Positions 32,200 to 43,707 of a stretch of 64,000 nucleotides of DNA are shown here, piece after piece (positions within the stretch are counted from its first letter, which is position 1; every line of letters begins with the position of its first letter). The translations under genes were made by a program, and so were the position numbers. The notes beneath the pieces are model-generated. The model did not search any database. It had not been told where the DNA came from and saw only the letters and a list, made by a program, of their open reading frames with translations. This stretch comes from Pinus tabuliformis (lineage: Eukaryota; Streptophyta; Pinopsida; Pinales; Pinaceae): positions 1,677,366,667 to 1,677,430,666 of the forward strand of contig CM062818.1 in NCBI GenBank assembly GCA_031772625.1. The letters run 5' to 3'.

Positions 32200-34629
32200 T
32201 TGTCGCCTAATGACCACACCACTGGAGAAAAACCCACAAGATTTTCAAACTCACCACATTTTAGGTTCATGACACAACCCAGAAACAACCCTTGAAACTC
32301 TCTTCTATAAAGACTTGACACTGAGAAACTATAATAATGCCGATACCCCTGAAAATTCCCAGTAAACAAGGAATTTAGGACGCCTCGAGTAAACTGCAAT
32401 TGTCAAAGTAAATTGAATTCCCAAGCTACATACATCGTTCTTAACGTATTTAGAGTTAGAGAGTATGGACACCTCACCAAAATAACCACAATTACCCACA
32501 GAGACTGAGAATATTCTTTGAAATATTGAATTAAATAAGAAAATTGAGAAATTACCCTCAAAGACCCAAACGAAGAAATGAACAGAGCAGACGTACAAAC
32601 TTTATGTCCTAAAACCATAAATAGAAGGTGAAATCCCATGATAGCCAAACTGAAACTCACGAGAACAAAGTGAAGCTCGACACATACCAGAGGAGATACT
32701 AGCCGAAAATGTAACCACAAAATGCAAAAAAATAAAATGAAATTCCACCAAGAAGAAGTAATAATGAAGGTTGAGGAATTGTCCTCGCCTCCTCTCACAC
32801 TAAGCTTGTACCACATCTCGTCCATCACCTTAACTAGCTATTTAAAACAACGAGTCCACACACATGCTAGCGCACGCATATTAACTACTTCCCACCGCAT
32901 CATCTCAAGGAGGAGCCAAGTGCACGGATGTCATCCTCGTCGATATAGCTCTAGCGACCATATTAACACCCCCATCGGGTTAAAATTAAATAATAATAAT
33001 ATATAATCATTATAGTTATATATTTAAATTTAAATTGCATTTGAATTTTCAAAATTTTAAATGGAAATTGTATTATTCAATATTAAATATATCAATTAAA
33101 GTTTTTGTAAGACCAAATAAAAAGGTGAAATTCGACTAAACATAGTAAAAATGATAGCCTAATTTTAAGGGGTAAGGGACCTAAAATCTTTATTCTTAGA
33201 AAAGTCTGATTAAAAAAAATAAAATATATATATTTTATCTTTTTGAATTTGGGTGTGCGTGTTTTTTTAAATAATATATTTTTATATTAATTATTTAAAA
33301 ATTTGATGATATATTTTTTAATTTATACAAATTTAAATTAATAATAATTTTATTGAAGAAGAAACCATTCCAATTTAAGAGTGAAAGTTTTTGTAAGAGC
33401 TTATGGAGATTAAAAAGAAGAAGATGACAACCACTTTCTCTCAACAATACCTAATTATCCATTATTTTTTAATATTTTTGGCACATAAATAGAGGAGTAG
33501 AAAGACAAAGAATTAAAGTATTTGAAACATGGATAATATTTAAATATTAAAAAAATCTTTAAAGTTGAGATTAACTAAAGCACAAGACAAATACTTAATA
33601 ATACTATTATTGAGGAGGAGATTAAGTCATTAAATCCAACCTCACATGGTTCCGGTTTGAGTTCGGTTTCGGAAATGATTAAGTTCGGCTTGAGTTTGAA
33701 TTTTTTGATGAGGTTCACCATTAGTTTAGCGTATAATATATATATATATATATAAATGAATTAGAGGATAAAATTGTAAGAAATCAACATCAATAAACAT
33801 CAAAATTGATATCACAAACATGGAAACTACAAGGATAAATTACAAGCTTGAGTTGTGACATGAAGTTATAAGTTTTGATCTATGGACTTAGTCAATGGTT
33901 ATGAGGTTCGTCCAAAATTGGAACCTCAAGGTTAAAGTTTGATGAACCTTGTGACATAGATTAAATCTACATTATTTAATAATATATATTTTTATTGAGA
34001 TGGAATTTTTGGTTATTAAATAATATTATTTAAAAGGGAGATAAAGGGAGATTGGGTTATTAAATATAATGCTAAATAATTTATAAAAATATATATAACT
34101 ATTTATTAGGAAAGCTATAAAAAAAATTAAGCTAAAATAGAAAGAAGAATTTTAAGTAAAAAAATTAAATTATGAAAAGCTATAAAATTAAATTATTAAA
34201 AAAATAATTATATTAATAAAGAAAAGAATTAAAATTAAATTTGATTAAAATGGAGACTATATTTAAAAAATGTTATGTTGAGATATAATCTTACAATTTT
34301 TTAAAGGAACGGATAGTTTATAATAATTCAGTTGGAATATGGGCTAGAACCGTTGCAATTAAACACATTTCTTCTTCAACTGAGGGCCAATGTATATCCG
34401 TGTAAACTCTATGACCACTTGGCCTTTTACATACAAAATACCTTATATCATTTATTATATTTATCCTCCAGAAGATACCACAAAACTTAGCAAAAGGACA
34501 TGTCATTCAGGAAATTTTAATTTGTTAGGCTACTCACTTCTAATCCTTCATGATCGTCAGGTGTATGCTCCATCACCGCCATGTCCAATTGCTATAGCGA
34601 AGGGTCTTCCACTAGATGGGCCTGAGAAC
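32200..34629. other. AT-rich region without a supported gene
   Basis: Open stretches on both strands (for example 32403-32828 minus) have no recognisable domain. From about 32980 the sequence is very AT-rich. A TA microsatellite lies near 33735-33755. A short hairpin GAGGTTC/GAACCTC lies at 33903-33927. Confidence 0.4.
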
Positions 34630-34742
34630 TTATGGGGGACTTCCATCAGAAACACTTGCAGGAGTGGGGTTCGAGAGGCCAAACACATCCTTCAAAACTC
34701 CCACAATCGCATGCTCCATAGTGGCATCAATACTATAAACCT
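34630..34742 (-). pseudogene. Unassigned coding remnant, downstream part
   Basis: The minus-strand frame reads YSIDATMEHAIVGVLKDVFG then SNPTPASVSDGSP and a TAA at 34632-34630. It joins in frame to the part at 35613-36015 when the solo LTR 34743-35607 and one AACCT are removed. Family unknown; it may be another retroelement ORF. Confidence 0.45.
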
Positions 34743-35607
34743 TGTAGAAATATGGTGATAGAATTGCAATTGCTCAAGAAATTTAATCTAAATCAAGAGA
34801 TATTATTCCACTCTACTGATCTACGGAAATTAATTCACAATCTAGAACAACATTCGTAAACATGCATCAATCACATACACAAGTACACAGATGTATCTAA
34901 GGGAAACCAACTGGTAAAAACCCCTTAAGTCTGCTTGCATTAATCAAATGAATAAAGAACCTATTAAAATTGTTATCTCCGACTTTAAGCTCTACCTACA
35001 AAAGAATAATTGTTCTCTTTTCTCGATGACAAGATCTGACCCAGACTTAGTCAATTTCTTCCCCCACCTAAGCTCTTATTTCTTTGCACAAGTCCTGAGG
35101 AAATTGGCCCCTATTCTTTAGGAATTTCCTCCAAAATGATTGCCTAATTCCCAAGGATTGATCATAGACTGCATGCAACCCCTCCACACTCAAAACTAGT
35201 CTACAACTGATGTTACATTGCCTTGGAATCTCCACCACAGCTGAGCAATTCAAATTTGTTGCATGCATGACCTATTTTTTGTTGATTGATCAATTAACTG
35301 GATGATCGCTAAGTTAGATTGTTGTCCCACTACACCACTAATGTCCAACTAGTTTTATTAACTATTAGAACTAGTTTAACTGAGTACAACTGGAAATAAT
35401 TGAACTGGATGTTATAAATTAGCAATCACACATGGATAACTGAACTCCAAGCCCTCTAACTTGAATTTATTGAGCTAACTGGGTGACAAGAGCCAATGTC
35501 ACCTCAGTTAATTACCTCAAAATTGTCTGCTAATGTGGAAATTTTGAATTTTCTCAATTTGACCAAGGCTAATCCAAATTGAGGCTTTCTTGCTACACTT
35601 CTCAACA
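34743..35607 (-). mobile_element. Old solo LTR related to copia family 1
   Basis: It starts TGTAGAAATATGG and ends CTTCTCAACA, matching the ends of the family 1 LTR. The interior is weakly similar (for example GGTAAAAACCCC, ACTAGTTTAACTGAG). The perfect duplication AACCT flanks it at 34738-34742 and 35608-35612. No internal region, so LTR-LTR recombination removed the rest. Divergence suggests an insertion much older than 16825-31053. Confidence 0.75.
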
Positions 35608-35612
35608 AACCT

Positions 35613-36200
35613 TAAGGCACAAATTGTCCACTTTCTTTGCCATAGTTTCCATCGAGATTTGAGAGTACTCAAACTCTTTCCTTAAGTTGACCAACTATTG
35701 AGTGAGCCGAGAAAAATGCAGCCTCGCATTTATGGTTATCTTCTCTCCAAGCTTGGACATCATGGCCATAATTACCTCCATCATTGACAACAGATGAAAC
35801 TGGCCTTCGTTAACACTGCTAACTTGACCTGTGTTATCCATGGCACCAGGAAATGAATCATAAACACAACATACATAATTTTGAGTGAAAACCTGAGTTA
35901 TATAATGCCAGAGGCTATCCTCCCACTCGCTCGCCTCCATAGCTTCATTTTTAATGCCTCCAACTAACTTTTGCACCAACATTCCTCTATATCCTTGTTG
36001 AGAGTCCTTCATCACATTTCCCTTACGGTTGTACTAAATCTTATTGAAGATGCAAACACTTTGGCTCACTTATATCTCCGCCTCAATTTAATGGCTATTG
36101 TCGCTACCTTCCAATTGTCACATAACATGATGTTCCTCTGCATGCCTTCCCACCTGGATGGCTCTTCCCTGCTCGAAGTTTCACGCAAAAACCAATTACA
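35613..36200 (-). pseudogene. Unassigned coding remnant, upstream part
   Basis: The minus-strand frame from 36015 has MMKDSQQGYRGMLVQKLVGG, then WEDSLWHYITQVFTQNYVCC, and after a TAG near 35697 continues LVNLRKEFEYSQISMETMAK in the same frame up to the solo LTR. Upstream (36200-36016) are further broken pieces such as RNIMLCDNWKVATIAIKLRR. The tail has heptad-like helical character. I do not recognise the family. Confidence 0.45.
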
Positions 36201-36329
36201 TTTCTATTGACGGTCCGAGATTTGGAATTTTCATAATAGGGTTGACAACAATTAGCAGTCTGCATGATCTAGCTTTTAATGAGCCTTAGTATGTATATTA
36301 ACATCAACATAATTATTATGGGATATGGA

Positions 36330-36738
36330 TTATTAAGGTACCACAATCATCCATGATAAGGGCCCCGTCCCCAAGCCTCACTCCCTTATTAGCCAGCTCA
36401 TCAACTAATGAGTTGTTGTCCCTTTTAACATAATAGAAAGTAACAACATCAATTTTTTTTTATCAACAACCACAATCTTGCAAATAGTGGAGGTTGTATA
36501 TTCCCTATATGACTTTTTGAATTATGGAATTTTTGAATTGTCATCATGAAGTCTCCAAAAACAATGATCTAATGTATCCCTTTGTCCATAGTAATCCTTA
36601 GCCCTTGCCACAACACTAAAGCTTCAACTTGATTATATGTTGTCTTGCATAGTCCCCATGCAAATTTCAACACTATTTCTCCTTCAGGGTTATAAATGAT
36701 GACTCTCACTCCAGCCTCACCCGAGATATAATCTTACA
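36330..36738 (-). pseudogene. LINE RNase H domain remnant, minus strand
   Basis: The minus-strand translation gives GEAGVRVIIYNPEGEIVLKF, AWGLCKTTYNQVEALVLWQG, IVFGDF in a shifted frame, and near the end VKRDNNSLVDELANKGVRLG. These are the plant LINE-type RNase H strand, the NQxEA helix with its catalytic Glu, the GD strand, and the closing D-x-LAN motif. Several stops and frame changes interrupt it. It is better preserved at the catalytic residues than the copy at 10620-11033. Confidence 0.75.
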
Positions 36739-36786
36739 TTACTCCTATACATCTCCCTCATATTATCTTATACAGTGCCTCTCGGC

Positions 36787-37365
36787 ACAATAATATAATA
36801 TGTGAGATGCCAATTACATAACTAAATAGAAAACTACACTTTGATGTTTAATGAATTATCTAAAATAATATAATGCTAAATAATGGCATAGTCTAATTTA
36901 TAGCTGAAATAACCTTTTTCACAGCATTTTTTCTAGTTAATTTTAACCAAATTCTGAGAAATATTTTTAAATACTTGAGTTTAAGTTTTTTAATCCATAG
37001 AACTTATGTGCCCCAGAGGTTTTTGAAGGTGTTGAATCCATTTATTCATTCAAAAAGGTATTTTAAACGACAACAAATCACAATATTGCTTGAAATTGTA
37101 TCACTGGATTTCGATGAAAAAGGTTATTTCAGCCATAAATTAGATTATGCCCTAAATAATTATATTTTATAATAAATCATCATGATGATAATTACATAAC
37201 TAAATACAAAACTACACTTTGATGTTTAATGAATTTTTTAAAGTAATACAAACCTAAATAATATAATCTATAATAAATTACCATGATGCCAATTACATAA
37301 CAAATCACGCTTTCACATTCAATGAATTATCTAAGGTAATATTAAATTAAATAATTATATCTTAT
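36787..37365. repeat. Short tandem repeat of about 95-105 bp, three units
   Basis: Units at about 36787-36884, 37161-37265 and 37266-37362 share AATTACATAACTAAATA and GTTTAATGAATTATCTAA. The 267-bp MITE separates units 1 and 2. Confidence 0.7.
36885..37151. mobile_element. 267-bp MITE, copy 2, with 9-bp TSD
   Basis: It starts GGCATAGTCTAATTTATAG and ends with the reverse complement of GGCATAATCTAATTTATGG; the terminal inverted repeats are about 37 bp with few mismatches. The 9-bp duplication CTAAATAAT flanks it at 36876-36884 and 37152-37160. A 9-bp duplication with long inverted repeats is the mark of Mutator-like transposons. No coding capacity. Confidence 0.85.
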
Positions 37366-37383
37366 AACAAATCAGTATAGCAC

Positions 37384-37384
37384 T

Positions 37385-37418
<34 letters not shown>
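37384..37418. repeat. (TA)n(CA)n microsatellite
   Basis: A compound run of TA units followed by about eight CA units. Confidence 0.9.
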
Positions 37419-37419
<1 letters not shown>

Positions 37420-37684
37420 TAACTATATGGCAAGAACACTGGCAGAGAAATTGTATGTATAATGTTAGTGTTCAATGCAGTATGTTAAACATGCTTGAGA
37501 ACTAGTGATAATTCTATACCGCTTACTTTACCTAAGCCTCAATCCAGGAATAGCATGGAGTGGCACTTTGGGTCAACTTGCCAATAAAGGTTCAGAACAT
37601 CTGGTTAAGTAATATATTGGTCTTATGATTTTGTGACTATTCATCTCACCTCCCAATTAACAAAGTTTACCCTTGATTTCTAAC

Positions 37685-37814
37685 GATGCTTAAGTGGTAA
37701 TAATAGTTGACTTTATATAGTGATATTTGGTTTAAAGGTAAGTTTTGTTGGGTGAAACCAACAAGACCATAGTTCAAATCCCATTAAGTATATGGAAATA
37801 TTTTTTAGTATATA
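37685..37814 (+). mobile_element. Possible tRNA-derived SINE, 5' part
   Basis: GATGCTTAAGTGGTAA resembles a tRNA-type A box and AGTTCAAATCCC (about 37773-37784) resembles a B box, but their spacing of about 85 bp is longer than in a tRNA. If real, the SINE body was split by element B and would resume at 46798. Weak call. Confidence 0.3.
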
Positions 37815-38885
37815 TGTTATAGACATTTTTGTGCCTTGCATCACTGAGCATGAAATGTCGATAATCAAGGGATCCAAAGTCCCTAAACATGTTGTTCCTA
37901 CCCCTAGAGGAACAAGGCCAACTAACCACAGCAATTCACTGAAGTTCTCCACCTGAAAACACTCAAAAACAAGCAAATTCTGGATCATGTCAACTGCTCC
38001 ACTGAGCATCTGCGCTGAATGTCAACTGCAACAAAGGCTACCTGCGCTGAGCGAGTTTGGACAAGTGGCAGAGTCATTTCTCAAGGTATCAATGCCCAGG
38101 AAGCTTCCAAAATGACACTTGGATCAGGGAATTCGACTGGTGATGAGTAAGAGGTTCCAAATCTCCAAGTGGAAGCAAGGACCTCCAAGTGGACTCAAGA
38201 ACTATGAGAGGGAGAGGACACTAGTCAGTTTCATACCAGTCTCAAGCTGACTCATCCTCTCTCCAATATCCCTATATATAGATCTCTCCTACAAGAGGTC
38301 AGGGGGGCTGGAATTTTGTGAATGTAAAGAATTGTTGTTGGTTTGTGGTTGGATACATTGGGTGTTTATGCTTTGAAGGGAGCTGAAGAGGGAATTCCAT
38401 TCTGCTGGGAAGGAGATGCTGGATTGGAGCCCCATGGGTTGTATCTCTTCCTGAACCCTGTTACTTTCAATAAAGCTATCTTGATTCTTTCCTATATGCT
38501 GGTGTATTTTGTATGATTGCATTAGTGTATTTGATTTACTTCTAATCCTGAATCATTTATGAATATGTATATGTGCCTTTGTATTGTGTTCTTCTCTTGT
38601 CGCAAGTAGTTGTTCTCTTGTCGCAGGTAGCTGTTCTCTTGTGACCTCGTGGGATTCAAGTAGCTGTTCTCTTGAGCAAGCGAGGAGGCGAGTAGTTGTA
38701 GACACACAAAGGGAAAGAGGATCTAGATCGAGGGACAACCGGAAGACAACGGTAAGTCTGCCAATCTCCCCTCTTTCACATTTCATAAAGGAAGAAATCA
38801 TAATAGCTGTATTCGTTTGTTGCTAAGGCGCTGTCACACCTTAGGTGGATAGGATCATCCTAAATAGGCATTTTTCCCCACAACA
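37815..38885 (+). mobile_element. 5' LTR of element B
   Basis: 1071 bp, TGTTATAGAC...CCCCACAACA. TATA box TATATATA near 38273-38280. The 21-bp repeats around 38590-38650 are one unit fewer than in the 3' LTR. Confidence 0.88.
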
Positions 38886-38888
38886 AAT

Positions 38889-38906
38889 TGGCGACTCCGC
38901 TGGGGA
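38889..38906 (+). other. Primer binding site of element B
   Basis: TGGCGACTCCGCTGGGGA, the same as in element A, three bases after the LTR end. Confidence 0.75.
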
Positions 38907-40644
38907 AGAACTTGTTTATTCATTTCATTTGTGTTTCCGTCATTTGTTTACTTCATAGACTTGACAGCAACTTTGAACTGCAAAGTAAAAAGTTGCTGCT
39001 TTGATCCAGTGGTTGGATTTGTCTATGATCTAAACTAGATCCACAAATGATTTGATGATCCTTGTGATAGTCTTTAGTACCCTATCAAAGCATCCCTCTA
39101 TTTATACCTTGCTTGTGTTTCTGATTTGGCCTGAAACAGTTGATTTTTGAGCATTTTGTGACCCAGAAACCAAGGGAAACGAGAGTTTTCCCTTTCAGCG
39201 CAGACACTGTGAAGGCAGTCTGCATTTCAACGCAGGTCCCGAAGGGGCTACCTGCGCTGAATGTCAAACTGACAGTGTTAGACCTGCGCTGAACCAGTGT
39301 GGCCTTGTGCAACTGGGGTTCTTTGTCCTTTGTTGCCCTATTTTGATCTCTGTTTTTATAGCCTTTGACCAGCATAGGTACCAGTCTGATAAGATTTTCT
39401 TTACTTGATTCCGCCTCATTTTTGTTCAAAAAGATTGTGAATGTTTTTATGTGTTTGTGGCGTCATTTACAGTTTTCCTTTGCATGAGTAAAGTAATCAT
39501 CCTATAGCCCTTGATTCAGATCTGATTGATTGATTGATTGTGATCTTAGGAGAGAGTTCATTGGCTGTTTGCAGTTTGATTATACATTTGCTTTTGCTTA
39601 TTGGTTTGAGTTTGTCACTTTTGAATGTCAAAACAAGTATTCATTTCGAAAATCGCAAAGTGATTGTAATCTCTTCTACCCTTGTTGATTTTGGAAAAAG
39701 TAAACTTGTTTGTTTCAGTCATTTAAAAGAAAATTCAAAATTGTACAAAAAGCTTTCTTTGTAGGCATTTATACTAAGAAAGTGGAAAACGAACACCTGC
39801 ATTATACATTTGCATTTTGATAAGTTTGCATGCTTGGTTTAGGAAGAGTGCATTAGAGTGTGCTGATTGCTCTTTGAGAAAAGATAGTCGCTCTTTTTTC
39901 CCTTAGTAGCTAGGATTTTCAAAGTTGAAAGATTATAAAGCTTGCTTATCATCTTAGACTGCATTTAGGAATTTGTACCATACATCTCGTGGTGATCCTG
40001 AAAGACAAACTTTAAAAATATCAACTTAAAATAAACTGAATGAACCTAACAACGCTTTGCAACATAACGCACAACATAGAGGTCTAGGCTAGAGACGTGT
40101 TCCGGCGTCGTTAAGCCTAGTGACTGTCGATCTCGTGGAAGGTGGGTGATTCCTCCTGAGGGACGATAGCACTAGTACGGATTTGTGCTCCCACGTACCG
40201 TCGCGTATATATTGGGAGACCCCTATAGGCATATATCCTTTATCCTTAGGAAGCCGTGTCGGCCGCCCTACTGATCGCAATGCAGTGAACACAGCATTCA
40301 CGAAGATCGACCACCCGTACCGTAAAAAGTATTCTGTGGTTTTGCGAAAAGTTTGGCACACCCTCTGCCTAGATCTCCAGAGCAGTTTCTTTTGGCCTTT
40401 TTCAGAATCTATAACAGAAAAAGTCCATCCGAGCATTTGTCACTTCGGGCTCGTTAAAACATCGAAGGAGACTAGAGTCATCTTTAGCTTTTTCTCGACT
40501 CTTTAAAACTGAAAAAGCAAGTTGTGTCTAAAGCGTCGTTAACGATTTATTTTAAACGGAACAATCACCCTTTATTCCTGCGTTGATCTTCGAAGTTAGT
40601 CTGCCTTCATCACAAAGTTTTTTGTAGAATCGTTAGGAAATCTT
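38907..40644 (+). other. Structured 5' leader of element B
   Basis: Noncoding leader parallel to that of element A. It has direct and inverted CTGCGCTGAA motifs around 39195-39300 and a conserved block at 40050-40590. Confidence 0.65.
40379..40518 (+). other. Three predicted pseudoknots in the leader of element B
   Basis: Unit ii: CGAGC (40430-40434)/GCTCG (40449-40453) with CTTCG (40443-40447)/CGAAG (40463-40467). Unit iii: AGAGT (40474-40478)/ACTCT (40498-40502) with GCTTTTTC (40487-40494)/GAAAAAGC (40511-40518). Unit i keeps its outer arms (40397-40403 and 40417-40423), but a base change in the loop reduces helix 1 to three pairs. Confidence 0.55.
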
Positions 40645-43533
40645 TTGGATAGACTAAATATGTCTGAACAACCGTCGACATCCAGGACTGTGTCATCCGA
40701 CACAGCAGCGGCAGAGCCTCCTGCTGCTACTCCGACGATGTTCGCTGGTATACCATCTGTCCCGGCAAATTGTCAACAACAAGCTGGAGTCCAATCAGAG
40801 ACTGTTTCGACGACATGGTTAGTTCCTATTTCTTCATCCGGATTATCATATGGTATTTCTTATGTTGAAACTCAACAAATTGATCCAATGTGTCTTCAAA
40901 GGCCAATCTACCCTTTAAGCACTGGATTGCCACCATATGGAGGGCAGTATGCCTTTTCATTGTTCCCCCCCGGAGAACAACCATATGGGAGTTTACAACC
41001 AAGTTCAGGTCAAACTGGAATTACATCCAGCGGATGGGTACCAATACTGCCTCAGCAACCAAGGGTTGCATATTCAATGCAACCAGTCCACCCTGTGTCG
41101 AATGTTGCCACTATACCTGGTATGTTGATTGCGTCGCAAGTACAAGCGCTACCTGTTGTATGTCAACCCCAAGTTTCTCAGGTTGCCATACAATAGCCTC
41201 TTGTCTCGACAACTCAATCACAACCTCTGGTTAGTGCCTCCTTATCTGGAGCGACTCAGGCTCAAACAAGTACTATGACTCCTCATCTTGGTCAATCATC
41301 CAGTATTGGACAACAGCAAATGGTCCAACAACCAGAGTTGGTTCAAACTCAACAACCGCAATTCCAGCAATCATATCAAGGACCCGAGCAACAAGTCTTT
41401 GTAAGTAATGGGCAACCGTATAATAACGGTTATGCCCATCAAACTTGTCAAATTTGCCAGCATCAAATACATTATGCTGGTATGCAAAGACCCATTGCTC
41501 AGGCGATTCCATCTTATCCTGGGCATGCCCCACCTAACCTGAATCAACAGTTGCCCTTTGTAGCAACTCTAGAATTACCAGATCTAAACCGGCTGACGAA
41601 TGATCCAATTGCTTATGCCCCTTGGTGGCCAGTGATTCCGCATAAACTTCCATCGGACATTCCTAAATTCAATGGAAATCCAGGTGAAGACCCATCGAAT
41701 CACGTCATGACTTTTCATCTGTGGTGTTCGTCGAACACCCTGAACGATGATTCGATAAGGCTTCGCCTTTTTCAGAGGACATTGACGGGTCCAGCGGCTA
41801 AATGGTATATTGAATTACCTAGAGCCTCTTTCAACAATTTCAGTTCCCTAGCCACGACTTTCTTAACCCATTTTCAATTACTGATAAGGTATGAAACTGG
41901 AACGGAAATCTTAACCAACTTCAAGCAGACGACGGCCACACATATATCCGATCATATACATGAGTGGCATCGTCGTCGCAGGATGGTAAAGACTCACATT
42001 CCAGATCAGCTGTTAGCTGAATGGTTTATAAAGTCGTTACTTCCTGCCATAACGGAAGATGTGGCCAAGGGGGGAGTCGTAACGGAGGAGCAAGTTATTG
42101 CTCGTGCACAATATCTAGACTTAGTATATACTCAGTCCGGCACGCTCTATGATAAAATACCTGACGCCCCTAGACCGGAATTTTCAATTCCTCCTCCTCC
42201 TAAATCAAATAGTGACTCTCATGCCGGCGATGGCATGATTGGTGCAACAGACATGAAATCGACAAAGGCTATATCTAAAAAGGCCCGTATGATTTCCGGT
42301 CAAAATGCAAATGAGGAACTTCTTGCCTCGGAAGTAAGTGTCGTGTCGGACGACAAGGGCAAACGACTGAAGCAACCAGGGGGCAAGAAGAAAAAGAAAG
42401 GGAGAAAAAGGAAACCCCCTACGGGGTGTCATATATGCGATGAGGATCATTGGACAGCAGATTGTCCATACAAAGCTGAGCTTAAAAGATTCTTTAAGAG
42501 TTCGAAAACCTCAGCTGTGTTGACTGATCCGTTTCCAAGCTCGAGAACCGAACTGGTTGCTAATCAAAATGCTTCCCGATCCCAAGTGCTTATTTTGTCT
42601 GTATCAAAGCAGCAAAATGATGCTTTGACGAGGAATAAGGATTACAGGAACCCAAAGCTGTCGAACAACAAGGCTAATGAACAACCTAGTAGTTCGACAA
42701 CAACTTTGACCAAAGTTGTGCCACCCATCGTCCCTGAGCCAATGATAAAGTCGCAAAAGGGAGCAGTACACAAATCGACATGTAATCCTTGTGCGAAAAT
42801 AACACAGATAGAGGACCTAGCCCAATCGTCGTCCGTTATGTCAACACTTGAGGTACCGCAAAATTGCTTCTCCCAAGAGCAAGCTTTATTATCAGCAATA
42901 GGTGGAATTGACCCAATGGATTCCAATCTTGTGGCCTTTGATCATAAAGGATATGACCCTCAGTTACCAGCTCAACTAGCTTTCCTTATTCAAGTGAAAG
43001 CCCTCAACAAAATTGTTCATCGAACAATTATTGATGAGGGGGCATCTACATGCATTATGTCGATGAGTTGCTGGAAAACTTTAGGATCTCCAACCTTGTC
43101 AAGGTCTGCGACGACGTTAAAAGCATTCGACGGAAGGACATATACCCCATATGGTATACTAAATAACTTGAAAGTTGAACTAGAGGGAAAAACAGTAGAA
43201 ATAGATGTTGAAGTCATCGATGGGAATCTTGATTACAACATCCTACTAGGAAGACCATGGATATATGCCATGGCAGCTGTTGTGTCGACCTATTTTAGGA
43301 AGATTGCATTTCCCTCCCAAGGAGGAATTACAATCGTTGACCAACAAACTTTTCTCTCCAACAGTTCGCAAGTTACGGGAAGCATTCCAATGATCCATGG
43401 AAGCAATCATTTGCTCCAAAATATCGGAGTAGGTCTCCTAAAAGACCCTGCCTTAATGGGTACTTTTGCCCTACCGCCTCTGAGTAATCTGGCGGAAGTG
43501 GCCATAGTGGAATATGAAACCTTCTACATCTAA
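40645..43533 (+). pseudogene. Gag-protease ORF of element B with one in-frame stop
   Basis: One frame of 963 codons, interrupted only by a TAG at 41194-41196. Residues 1-330 are Pro/Gln/Ser-rich. A capsid-type domain (retrotransposon gag, PF03732-like) lies at about 330-510, with AKWYIELPRASFNNFSSLAT near its centre. Then come a Lys-rich stretch (GGKKKKKGRKRKPP), a zinc knuckle CHICDEDHWTADC (C-X2-C-X3-H-X4-C), a linker, and a retropepsin-like domain with RTIIDEGASTCIMSMSCWKT and YNILLGRPWIYAMAAVV. The active site is Asp-Glu-Gly, as in element A. It would form virus-like particles and process them. The stop falls in a Gln-rich stretch where CAG is the likely ancestor; readthrough is possible but the context is not a known readthrough signal. 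Confidence 0.85.
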
Positions 43534-43707
43534 TGGATTTGGACGCAGAGGACGGTTCTTATCTTGTGTCAACCTCATTAAAAAATGAAACAAATCCCCT
43601 TTCTCAAAGGTAAACCTTCATTCCAACCACCGAGTTGAATGCAACGAAGCTTGGGGGGCATGCACCTCGATTTGCGTTATTATGCTGGGGGCATGCAAGC
43701 TTATCAT
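43534..43707 (+). other. Start of the 3' noncoding region of element B
   Basis: No ORF. Two GGGGGCATGC-type motifs (43654-43663 and 43687-43696) are placed as in element A. Confidence 0.5.

Noticed and set aside
32403-32828. 141-codon minus-strand frame with hydrophobic stretches
   Set aside because: No recognisable domain, no neighbouring frames, and biased composition; not enough to call a membrane protein.
33903-33927. Hairpin GAGGTTC/GAACCTC as a terminator
   Set aside because: A single 7-bp stem in AT-rich plant DNA; intrinsic terminators of this type are not expected and no gene lies upstream.
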